DNA from: CSP1-5 sp964558395
Lineage (GTDB): Bacteria > Methylomirabilota > Methylomirabilia > Methylomirabilales > CSP1-5
Assembly (NCBI GenBank): GCA_964558395.1
Contig: CAZLDS010000005.1
Span: forward strand, 21,586-85,585
Direction of reading: 5' to 3'
DNA: 64,000 nucleotides
Below, piece by piece: positions 7,310 through 14,941 of this stretch (positions within the stretch are counted from its first letter, which is position 1; the number at the start of each line of letters is the position of its first letter). The notes beneath the pieces were generated by a model, which was given only the letters and a program-made list of their open reading frames with translations, was not told where the DNA came from and ran no database searches. Both the position numbers and the translations under genes were made by a program.

Positions 7310-7471
7310 ATGACGCTAAAACGCACGATGGTCTTTCTTGACCCCGAAGATCACCAGGCCTTGTTTGATCTGGCCCTGGACGAAAGCCGCCGACAACGCC
7401 GCCGGGTGACTATGGCGGAGATGGTCCGACAGGCGGTGAGGGAGTTTTTGAAGCGGAAGCGCAAGAAATAA
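7310..7471 (+). CDS. Ribbon-helix-helix (CopG/Arc-type) DNA-binding protein
   Basis: ATG 7310 has GGAGG ten bases upstream; the in-frame ATG at 7301 is too close to that SD. The 53-residue protein begins with a beta-strand (LKRTMVFLDPEDHQALFDLA), continues with a helix and the turn VTMAEMVRQAVREFLKRKRKK, the canonical ribbon-helix-helix fold. Such proteins repress their own operon or act as antitoxins. No toxin gene is evident: the next ORF (7508) carries a zinc finger. A perfect palindrome lies just upstream. Confidence 0.75.
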   Translation: MTLKRTMVFLDPEDHQALFDLALDESRRQRRRVTMAEMVRQAVREFLKRKRKK

Positions 7472-7507
7472 GCGGCTAACGGCAACGCAAGATAAGATGA
7501 GATAAAA

Positions 7508-7999
7508 ATGACGAAGAAACAGCCCGCCAAGCGGAGCCCCACAGGAAAGTCTCCCGTGAAGTCCTTTGAGGAACCTAGGCGATGGAAGAAATGCGGTCAC
7601 CTACGGACCAAGGAGAACACGTGCGAGGTAAGTGAAAGGCGTCCGGGTGGGAAATGCAGGGAATGTAAGAACGCCAGAAATAAGAGATGGCGACAGACAG
7701 ATAAAGGATTTAAGGCGGGTTGTCGGCATAATCTCATGCAAATGGCCACGGGGTATAAATACTGGTACAACAAAGAATATTGTGCCGCACGAAGCAGGAT
7801 TACCCTCAGTGGTACGACCTATTTGCAACGATGGCCTGGGCTGGCCTTCGCGTTGGCGAAGCCCACGAACGACGGGTCATTCATCTTCGACGCACAGTCC
7901 ATGGACGGGAACAGGGTTCACCGAAGGGAAATCGTGGCCGACGTGTGGATATGGCTGAGCGGCTGGTGCAGTTATTGGCCGACAGACGGAGCAGGATAG
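7508..7999 (+). pseudogene. Cys-rich zinc-finger ORF, 3' part out of frame
   Basis: ATG 7508 opens a basic protein with WKKCGHLRTKENT, then a segment with GGKCRECKNARNKRW, a CxH...CxxC layout resembling zinc fingers found in phage HNH-type or homing-nuclease relatives. After about residue 80 the frame overlaps, out of register, the recombinase catalytic domain at 7780, so its last ~75 residues are probably not native. The junction suggests a deletion that joined the 5' part of a zinc-finger gene to the 3' part of an integrase gene. Confidence 0.4.
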
Positions 8000-8412
8000 A
8001 GGCGGAGTCAGCGTTAAATGGTCGGGAACTCTCAGTCTGGGTTTTCCCTGATCGCACTGGTCGGCCGATTTGGTATCAGTCGGTCCGCAGGGTGTTGCTT
8101 CACGTACTCGACCTGGAGAAGATCCCCCGTTACGAGCGGGTAATGACGCATGCTTTTAGGCATTCGTGGGCCACGTGGGTCTTACAGAACGCTCCGACCT
8201 CGGGCGCAATTCTATACGTCAGTCGCCAGCTTGGGCATTCGTCGGCCCAGATCACCCTCGACGTATACGCGCATGTGATCCCGGAGGAGAATAGGCATTT
8301 GTCAGATATGATGGCTGCCGCAACCGCCTGCAACCTATCCGCAACCAGCCCCATAAAATCCCCGCAACCTATTGAATCTACAATGGGTACTAATCAACCC
8401 ATTATTCGATGA
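7780..8412 (+). pseudogene. Tyrosine recombinase/integrase, catalytic half only
   Basis: The 210-residue frame (first codon TTG) contains the tyrosine recombinase active site in order: the first Arg in AGLRVGEA, a Lys-bearing SPKGNRGRRVDMAE hairpin, THAFRHSWA (HxxR), LGHSSAQIT (second His) and the nucleophile Tyr in LDVYAHVIPEE. The N-terminal core-binding domain is missing, and residues usually found just after GEA appear deleted, so it is probably inactive. A possible N-terminal stub lies at 1340-1384. It ends the left accessory island next to the gene at 8402 on the opposite strand. No tRNA or obvious att duplication was found nearby. Confidence 0.8.
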
Positions 8413-9460
8413 CGCCGAGACGCCCGTTATGGCTGCCCATGTACCAGAGGCGTCCCTCGGCATCCACGGTCATCTTCCGGATCCCGAGACCCTTGGACGG
8501 CAGGGTGAACACCTGGATCTCCTCCGTCCGTGGATTCAATCGCACGACCGTGTTGGTGTAGAACTCATTGGCCCAGACCATGCCTGCCCCGTCCACCGCC
8601 ACGGCGTAGGGCCCCCCGCTGGGACCTTCCGGCAAGGGGTACTCCTTGATCACCGCCTCTGAAGCGGGATCCACGCGGATCAGGCTCCCTCTGCCAAAGA
8701 GCGTGACCCAGAGCGAGCCGTCAGGGGACGTGGCGATGCGCAGCGGCCGCGCCTCCGGATTGAGGGCCAATTCTGTGATCGAGCCTGTCGCCGGGTCCAA
8801 CTTGCCGAGACTACCGGGATCAAGCTGGCAGAACCAAACATTGCCCTCTTGATCAAGGGCAATGCCGTCGGGCTGCCCCGAGGCCTTGTACTCAGTGAAT
8901 TCTCCCGTGTGGGTATCCAGTCGACCGATCCGGCTGGCCTTCTGAGTGGTGAACCAGATGAAACCCGACTTGTCCAAGACCAGGGTGTGCGGGTCACCCC
9001 CCGAGGGGAGCTTGTATTCGACCACCTTCCCGGTCGTGGGGGCGAGGAGGCCAATGGTACCGTTGCCATTCCCCGCATACCAGACCTGGCCACTCAGATC
9101 CACGATGAGGCCATGGGGCTTGGCCCCGCGCAGCAGGTCCCACTCGGTGAATGTCTGTTGGGTAACATCAAAACGTCCAATCTTGTTCCCGGCCATGATG
9201 GCAAAGTAGATGTTGCCGTCGGGGCCAGGCGCGGGGTCTCGGGCAAACCGCGGCGTGGGCACCGCCCATTCGGTAATCTTCCCCTCGATCTCCCGCGACC
9301 CCGGCATAACGACGGAGTTGGACGCGGCAACGGACATAACTTGTGCTACACCACAAAAGAGACCAAGGATGAAAGCCCATGTCTTTGGGCGCAAGCGAAT
9401 CAGTCCTCTCTGCGTTCCGCGTCCATAGACCAGTCTATACGGCCGCGGCCTTTTCTCCAA
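8402..9460 (-). CDS. Secreted Vgb/NHL-type beta-propeller protein
   Basis: The 352-residue protein has a basic N-terminus and hydrophobic segment (about residues 27-45) consistent with a signal peptide. It is followed by repeating blades with GPDGNIYF, DLSGQVWYA, DKSGFIWFT, DQEGNVWFC, SPDGSLWVT and DAEGRLWYM. This D-x-x-G-x-(I/V)-W-(F/Y) spacing is typical of virginiamycin B lyase-like (streptogramin lyase) propellers. True lyases use specific His/Glu residues that I cannot place here, so a binding or other periplasmic role is as likely. Its 3' end overlaps the end of the recombinase remnant by 11 bases, marking the right border of the island. Confidence 0.75.
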   Translation of the reverse strand: MEKRPRPYRLVYGRGTQRGLIRLRPKTWAFILGLFCGVAQVMSVAASNSVVMPGSREIEGKITEWAVPTPRFARDPAPGPDGNIYFAIMAGNKIGRFDVTQQTFTEWDLLRGAKPHGLIVDLSGQVWYAGNGNGTIGLLAPTTGKVVEYKLPSGGDPHTLVLDKSGFIWFTTQKASRIGRLDTHTGEFTEYKASGQPDGIALDQEGNVWFCQLDPGSLGKLDPATGSITELALNPEARPLRIATSPDGSLWVTLFGRGSLIRVDPASEAVIKEYPLPEGPSGGPYAVAVDGAGMVWANEFYTNTVVRLNPRTEEIQVFTLPSKGLGIRKMTVDAEGRLWYMGSHNGRLGVIE

Positions 9461-9578
9461 GCGCGCGTGTCATACTCGTCCATCCATCCGTGAATAAGCA
9501 AAGGCATTTACCCTCATAATCTACATGAATAGTAAATAGTCAAGTACCTTGAAAAAAAGCTTTACAGTAACTGAACCC

Positions 9579-9956
9579 CTATTCCTGTGGGAGGGTGATC
9601 TCTTGTTCCATCTCACCATAGCCGTGGACCTTATCATGAGCACGCACGCGCACCCGCCTGATGCTCCGAGGAATCGCTATTCCGGTCAGGGGTCGCGTGA
9701 ACGGTTGTTCATCCACATGCGGATGCAAGAGCACTCGCGTCGCCAGGACCTTGCCATTGGGCCCGAGAACCTCCCACCGGTCCGCGTAATGGTCCCACCC
9801 GGTATCGTCATGGCGAACAGTCACCGCAAAGGCGTACGTCCCGTCATCGGCCCGCGTCACTTCAACGGCTAACACGTCTGCCCCACCGGCCATTACCGGC
9901 ACAGCAGTCCACCCGAGGAACATGAAGATGACAAGCGCGAAGTAGAATGCCCTCAG
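9579..9956 (-). CDS. Exported protein of unknown function, probable CTG start
   Basis: The frame with an ATG at 9923 would cut the signal peptide short. Extending it gives LRAFYFALVIFMFLGWTAVP and a cleavage-like VMAGGA site, and the only codon well placed behind GGAGGAGAG (9970-9962) is CTG at 9956. No ATG, GTG or TTG exists in frame further up. The ~125-residue product would be exported; the mature part is a beta-rich domain (GTYAFAVTVRHDDTGWDHYA, VRVRAHDKVHGYG) without a named family. Neighbours are a lipoprotein and a phosphatase on the same strand; a shared transcript is plausible. Confidence 0.6.
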   Translation of the reverse strand: MRAFYFALVIFMFLGWTAVPVMAGGADVLAVEVTRADDGTYAFAVTVRHDDTGWDHYADRWEVLGPNGKVLATRVLLHPHVDEQPFTRPLTGIAIPRSIRRVRVRAHDKVHGYGEMEQEITLPQE

Positions 9957-10017
9957 GACTACTCTCCTCCACGGCCGGTGAGACAGCGGCCCGGGCTGCT
10001 CATGACACCCCTCAATG

Positions 10018-10443
10018 TCACCCGCCTTCTTCTGACCGTAATCCTAGTTGAGCAAGGAGATCTTCGATATGGGGGCGCACGGACTCCAAACACCGCTTGT
10101 AGGCGTCAATATCCTGGCCGTACGGATCGTCAATATCCCATGCGATAAGTTTGATTCGTGGGACCCGACAGTTTTCATTCAAATATCGGTAAACCAGCGA
10201 ATCCAACGCGACGATGCAGTCATAATCGCGATGGGATAATTCCGTAACGTCTCTCGGGTTGTGTTCGGAAAGATCGATGCCTTCCTGCTGCAACACGCGC
10301 AGGGTTCCGTCCGCAGCACTGTCTCCAAAGGGAGCAATACCCGCACTTTCTACCTGCGCGTGTCCCTGAAGCATCTTCTGCGCGAGACCCGCAGCCATGG
10401 GGCTTCGGCAAATATTCCCGACACAAACGAACAGCAGGCGCAT
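10018..10443 (-). CDS. Low-molecular-weight protein tyrosine phosphatase
   Basis: The 141-residue cytoplasmic enzyme opens with MRLLFVCVGNICRSPMA, holding the CX5R phosphate-binding loop (Cys7, Arg13), and has the general-acid region WDIDDPYGQD near residue 103. Length matches the family. LMW-PTPs hydrolyse phosphotyrosine, or in related forms act as arsenate reductases; the Asp-Pro pair and the absence of a distal redox Cys pair favour a phosphatase. It follows the lipoprotein gene with one base between. Confidence 0.9.
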   Translation of the reverse strand: MRLLFVCVGNICRSPMAAGLAQKMLQGHAQVESAGIAPFGDSAADGTLRVLQQEGIDLSEHNPRDVTELSHRDYDCIVALDSLVYRYLNENCRVPRIKLIAWDIDDPYGQDIDAYKRCLESVRPHIEDLLAQLGLRSEEGG

Positions 10444-10444
10444 T

Positions 10445-10978
10445 TTAGCTTTCGGGCTGTGGGGGTTGTGGTTGAATTCTGAACGAATCTAAGAATTTCT
10501 TCACATCCTTCGAGGAAGCCTTATCTTTAGGCATCAGAACCATCACCTGATAGAGTCTGCGGCCAACGAGAAAGATCCGAGCCGTAATAGTCACCTTTCC
10601 ACCAACGCGTTCAATGTGCACTTCGCGCCCCTGATGTTCGTTTATCGAAACAATCGATTCGCTCAAAAGTTTTCCCTTTGCGTGTGCCACCGCGCCGTCC
10701 CGGGCACCGTCCAATATCAGCTTCGGGGTTCTCTCTTCAAGCATCGTGTCCGGATAGTCGGAATAGGCCACCATGTACGCGACGTCGCCATGGTCGACAA
10801 GGAACATATGGGCATCAATCGAACCAGAGGCAGTCTTCGCAGTCCGGTTATGCTCAGTCGGCGTACCGGGCAGCAGGACGGCAAATCCACCCTGGGTGGA
10901 CTCGAACTCTGTCCACGTGGGGGCCTGCTGGCATCCGAGGACGAGGAGGAACACACCAGCCAATAATTTCCTTCTCAT
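10445..10978 (-). CDS. Lipoprotein of unknown function
   Basis: Start ATG 10978 is preferred over a longer frame because AGGAAAGGGGGA precedes it and the signal peptide then begins MRRKLLAGVFLLVLGC with a lipobox LVLGC. The mature 160 residues include FAVLLPGTPTEHN and a C-terminal KDVKKFLDSFRIQ, resembling small periplasmic lipoproteins that end in a conserved F.DSF motif. Function unknown. It is transcribed toward the phosphatase gene, one base apart, which argues for co-transcription. Confidence 0.75.
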   Translation of the reverse strand: MRRKLLAGVFLLVLGCQQAPTWTEFESTQGGFAVLLPGTPTEHNRTAKTASGSIDAHMFLVDHGDVAYMVAYSDYPDTMLEERTPKLILDGARDGAVAHAKGKLLSESIVSINEHQGREVHIERVGGKVTITARIFLVGRRLYQVMVLMPKDKASSKDVKKFLDSFRIQPQPPQPES

Positions 10979-11031
10979 GCGGTTCCCCCTTTCCTGTGAG
11001 GAGAGTACCAAAGGCGCCATCCCAGTGCAAG

Positions 11032-11988
11032 CTACCGGCGCCGCCAGATGGCGGCGAGAAGGGGGCCAGTGATGTTGTGCCAGACGCTAAAAAGGGCACC
11101 GGGAATGGCTGCCAGAGAACCGAAATGGGCAATAGCGAGCGCAACGGCGAGCCCCGAGTTCTGCATGCCGACCTCGATAGAAACGGTCCGGCGCCGTGAC
11201 TGCGGGATTTTTGCCTGCCATGCACCGAGGTACCCGAACAAAAGTCCCAATGCGTTGTGAATAATGACCGCAGCGAGAACAATACCCGCCGACCCAATAC
11301 GGTCACGCTCGAGTGCGACGATGACTCCCACGATCCCCGCAATCACCGCCATGGAAAACAGCGGAAGTGCTCCCTCGAGAATCCAGGGACCGGGAGTCCA
11401 GAATCGACGAATCACTGTGCCGACAATCACTGGTATCAACACGACCTGTGTCACGGTCCAAAAAAGCGGTACCGGGTCAATCGGCAACCATGTGGAGGCC
11501 AGCAACCACACCCAGAGTGGGGTCATCAGAGGGCTCAACAGGGTCGAGGCGGTGGTCATCCCGACGGAAAGCGCCACGTCGCCCCGCGCCAGAAAAGCAA
11601 CAACATTGGAAGCGGTGCCGCCGGGACACGCACCCACCAGGATGACGCCCAAAGCAAGCAATCGGGGCAATCCAAAGGCGATCGCGACGAGCCACGCACC
11701 GATGGGCATGACCGTATACTGCAACAAAACACCAAGAATCAGCGGTTTGCCCGCGGTACGCAGACTGTTCAGGTCTTCGCTTGTCAGGGTGAGTCCCATC
11801 CCCAGCATGATTGCCGCGAGGGCCTCGGGGATCCAGGTTTTCCCAGGCGCGGCCGTCTCAGGCGCCACGTATCCCCACAAGGCGCCCAGGAGGACCCAAA
11901 GGAGGAAGGCATCCTGAACGAGCTTCAACCAGGATGGCAGGGTTTCATTCGTGATTTTGCCGTCGAACTTCTCAGTTTCGGTGGTCAA
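11032..11988 (-). CDS. BASS-family sodium:solute symporter
   Basis: The 318-residue protein has nine to ten hydrophobic helices and the family signatures GACPGGTASNVVAFLARGD near residues 121-139 and EVGMQNSGLAVALA near residue 272, which line the Na+ and substrate sites in bile acid:sodium symporters. Bacterial members move organic anions such as pantoate or keto-acids; the substrate cannot be named here. It starts at ATG 11988 and ends 53 bases before the downstream lipoprotein gene. Confidence 0.9.
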   Translation of the reverse strand: MTTETEKFDGKITNETLPSWLKLVQDAFLLWVLLGALWGYVAPETAAPGKTWIPEALAAIMLGMGLTLTSEDLNSLRTAGKPLILGVLLQYTVMPIGAWLVAIAFGLPRLLALGVILVGACPGGTASNVVAFLARGDVALSVGMTTASTLLSPLMTPLWVWLLASTWLPIDPVPLFWTVTQVVLIPVIVGTVIRRFWTPGPWILEGALPLFSMAVIAGIVGVIVALERDRIGSAGIVLAAVIIHNALGLLFGYLGAWQAKIPQSRRRTVSIEVGMQNSGLAVALAIAHFGSLAAIPGALFSVWHNITGPLLAAIWRRR

Positions 11989-12068
11989 ACGCAGGGCTCC
12001 TCCCCACAGGGGTACATCATACTGTCAGCGCTCGATTCCGAAGACGAGTGGAAAGAGTGTATATGGCT

Positions 12069-12404
12069 TCACAAACGATGGAGGTGTTTGTGTAGGTTCA
12101 GGCGTCCGTTCTTGACGATAATACCTTCCGCCTCGAGCATCTGTTGTTTCTTGCGTAAGCCTGATGCAAAGCCGGTGAGGTCGCCGGTGCTGCCGACGAC
12201 ACGGTGGCAGGGGACGGTTGGCGCATAGGGATTCTTGTGTAAGGCGTGGCCCACCGCCCGGTAGGCGCGGGTGCCCAATTTGTGGGCGATTTCGCCGTAG
12301 GTGGTGACCTTCCCGGGCGGCACGCGGGCACAGAGGGCCCAGACCCTTTCGTTAAACGTCATTTTCGCATGCAGACGTCCCGTGGCGATCAAACGCTTAT
12401 TCAT
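12069..12404 (-). CDS. MGMT-type DNA-binding/alkyltransferase domain protein
   Basis: A longer frame exists to 12629, but only the part from ATG 12404 (behind AGGGGGTG) is coding-like. The 111 residues cover the C-terminal domain of O6-methylguanine-DNA methyltransferase: VPPGKVTTYGEIAHKLG, RAVGHALHKNP, the acceptor VPCHRVV and GFASGLRKKQQMLEAEG. The ribonuclease-like N-terminal domain is absent, as in stand-alone MGMT C-terminal or ATL-type proteins; here the Cys of PCHR is present, unlike ATL. It should remove or recognise O6-alkylguanine. Confidence 0.85.
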   Translation of the reverse strand: MNKRLIATGRLHAKMTFNERVWALCARVPPGKVTTYGEIAHKLGTRAYRAVGHALHKNPYAPTVPCHRVVGSTGDLTGFASGLRKKQQMLEAEGIIVKNGRLNLHKHLHRL

Positions 12405-12831
12405 GAATGCACCCCCCTGTGTGAGAAGATCCTGGTTTTGAGCATGACCAGTTGAGATTATCAAGGGCACTCGCGCATTGCAAGTGCCACCCGGTACCGA
12501 CTTCTGAGACCTCACGTCTTTCGATCCGGGACATCTTTGGACCTTGTAATCGACGGGTATGAAAAATGACCACCTTAGGCCCGATTTGAGACGAAATGCC
12601 AGAACACTCGGAACACTCTCCCTTCCCATGAGATGATCGCCGGCAACGTGGAGGCATTGACGTTTATGTATTTACCGGCAATCAATCCAACCAGGGTACG
12701 CCTCTAGGTAGATCTGCGGGAATTTAATGCTGGCCCCGATGTGGCTCGCGGTCGTATCGGAGATGGAGTTGCGGAATCTCTGAGCCCGGGAATTGGAGAA
12801 GAGGAGCCATGCATGTATCGAGCAGTGCCCT
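12405..12831. other. Intergenic stretch with no recognisable gene
   Basis: Between the MGMT-type gene and the PilX-like pseudogene. The only long frames are an N-terminal extension of the MGMT frame and plus-strand frames without plausible starts. No tRNA, terminator or repeat was recognised. Confidence 0.4.
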
Positions 12832-13590
12832 GTGAAACTGCTTCTGGGGGAACGGGGATCGGCGCTGGTGATCGCCCTGCTCTCGACGATCATCCTCACT
12901 GTTCTGGGGATTACCTTTGTGACGATTTCCGGAACCGGTATCTCTCCCTCGGCGCCAGTACCAATATCTCCTTCGCCGGTCACGCCTTCACTATCGATGG
13001 AAACAAGTGGATTCCTCCGTCGGACAACGGCACGGCGCCTGAAGCTTTGAACAACGCTTCCTGTGGATCGATTCCCGTCCCCAAGTTCGGGGTCGCAGTA
13101 CCCGATGCTACCCAGCAGCTGAGCGTCAAGAACAATCTGACCGCCCAGCAACAGGACAGTGTCACGGGGGCAGTGCCGAATCCCCTTGGGCCCCGGCCGG
13201 TCCCATCCCCAACGAGCTACATCATGCCCATGGGGACGGCCACCCACCCCCTTGGAACATCTATTAGCAGCGGGACGCTCGGGACACAGGCAAACCCCGA
13301 GATCGTCGTTGTCGACGGAACGGGTATACCGGCAACACCCCGGCCCTCACCTTGAGCGCCACGTCGGCGGCCGGCATCCCCATCGTGAAAAACGGGAGCC
13401 TCTGCATTACCGGAAACTCCCGGCGGGTGGGACTTGTCATTGTCATTGGGAACAACGTGGAGATCGACATGCGGGGGGCTGGCGACAAGTCGATCTACGG
13501 GTCCTTCTTGCCTGCGGAGAATCTCAATGTCACGACCAACCAAGCCGAAGGCCAGGGCAACGTGAAGGTGTACTGGACTGCGCGCCGAAG
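12832..13590 (+). pseudogene. PilX-like type IV pilus assembly protein, frameshifted
   Basis: A GTG at 12832 opens MKLLLGERGSALVIALLSTI and a hydrophobic helix ending VTISGT, the class III prepilin-like N-terminus of PilX/PilV family minor pilins. The frame then dies. A second frame continues FAGHAFTIDGNKW...DNGTAPEALNNA to about 13340, and a third carries TSAAGIPIVKNGSL...VGLVIVIGNNVEIDMRGAGD...GNVKVYW to about 13590. At least two frameshifts and probably an internal deletion after residue 35 are needed to reconcile it. It converges on the 3' end of grdB and has no intact pilus neighbours. Confidence 0.65.
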
Positions 13591-13620
13591 CTCTCTCTCA
13601 TCGCAGGCCGGTCGTTGGTC

Positions 13621-14931
13621 TCACGCCGCAAAGATTTTTTGTCCCTCCAGCTGCACACACAGGGCCCCGAGGGCCTTTTCGACCAATGCCCGCCTCAACT
13701 GCCTCTCTTTCACAGGAGACAAGCTAGGATCGCCGAGTGGATAGGGGATCCCGTTGGCCGGGACGACACGGTTCGCCCCGACCGTGGTTGCAATAGACGT
13801 AATCGTACACAGTTGCGCGGTCGGAATCCCGGTCCGCTCCAACTCCCGTGTCAGCGCTGCCCCGCAGCGCGTCCCCGTCCCTCAGGTGGAGACCAAGAGG
13901 ACGGCACCTACGTCGGCCTCCGTGAGCTCTTTCGCGATTGCCTCCCCCATCTGTGTCGCGCTCGCTAGACTCGTGGCGAAGCCGGTCGTTGTGTAGAAGT
14001 AGTCGTAGAGCTTTCCGACGCGCTTCTGCTTCTCGAGCTCCCGGAGCACGTCGACCGGACACATCCGGTTCGGGTTCTGAGTACCAAATGCTTTTTCGAA
14101 GCCGCCGCTTACGGGAGCAAAATCTCCCTGCACGAGGGCATCCTGCCCCGCAATCGGATACTTGGCATAGCGGGTGGCCCGGGCGGACTCGATCCCATCC
14201 GGGTTGCCCGGCGGCACCAGTCCCCCTTCGACGACGATGGCGATGAGGGCCTTCGAGAGTTCTTGCACCGGCGGGGCCGGAGGGACCTTCTCGAACTTGG
14301 GCAGGTGCATCTCGGACCGGTACGGCTCCCCCTTGATCTTCTTGAGAAGGAGATCCACTGCCCGCTCTGAAGCGAGCTGTTCGACGAGGCGATTCTTTTT
14401 CAGGCCCCTTGGAATGAGCCCCTCCTCCTCCGGAGTCCCCAGCGGCTCTCCAGCATGAAGCTTCAGGGCCAACTGTATCATCGTTGCCATCGCCTCGGGC
14501 ATCCCCTGTGCGCTGGCCGCCGTCTTGACGAGATACACGGCCCGCCGGAAGAGCTCCACCCCGGGATTCTCCTCGTACATGCCGGTAACGGCGGGGATCG
14601 CTAGTTGCTCCCGCACGATGTGGCAGACCTTGCCGCAGGCTGGGCCGTACCGACCCGCGTTAAATGCCGGCCCGGCGATGAGGAGGTCGGGCCGGTACGG
14701 CTCAATGAGGCGAAGGACCTCTTGGGCGGCTTTTTCCATATCTCCAGCAAAGTAGTTATCGCCACAGATCACCGTGCCTACCACCTGTCCTCGGCCACCC
14801 AAGGCCGCTTGCAGTACCGTCCCGGGCCCGATGGGGCCTTCTCTGGCCTGGGGTGCAACATGGGCCATCTCCTCGCCACCGATTCCCCCAAAGAATTGAT
14901 TCAAAAAATGAACGACCCGTAGTTTTTCCAT
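13621..14931 (-). CDS. grdB: Glycine/betaine-type reductase protein B, selenoprotein subunit
   Basis: The frame from ATG 14931 (MEKLRVVHFLNQFFGGIGGE) runs to a UGA at 13884-13882 that follows VLLVST and continues GTGTRCGAALTRELE to a real stop at 13621, giving 436 residues, the usual length of GrdB. GrdB-family proteins carry Sec in exactly this VST-U-GT(C/G)TRCGA context; with GrdE it binds substrate and transfers the carboxymethyl group to the selenol of GrdA. A perfect 7-bp hairpin begins 11 bases after the UGA (SECIS candidate). It follows grdE by 10 bases. Whether the substrate is glycine, sarcosine or betaine cannot be told. Confidence 0.93.
13854..13884 (-). promoter_or_regulatory. SECIS-like hairpin and UGA/Sec codon of grdB
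   Basis: UGA is at 13884-13882. Eleven bases later GCGCTGC (13870-13864), a GGG loop and GCAGCGC (13860-13854) form a perfect 7-bp stem inside the coding sequence. Bacterial SECIS elements are hairpins immediately downstream of the UGA whose loop recruits SelB; position and stem fit, though the loop is very small. Confidence 0.6.
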
Positions 14932-14941
14932 CCTGCACCTC

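Noticed and set aside
12405..12629. N-terminal extension of the MGMT frame
   Set aside because: The added residues lack any MGMT N-domain motif and a better start with a ribosome-binding site exists at 12404.
13724..14062. Minus-strand ORF inside grdB
   Set aside because: It is a different-frame shadow; the UGA-containing grdB frame explains the region.
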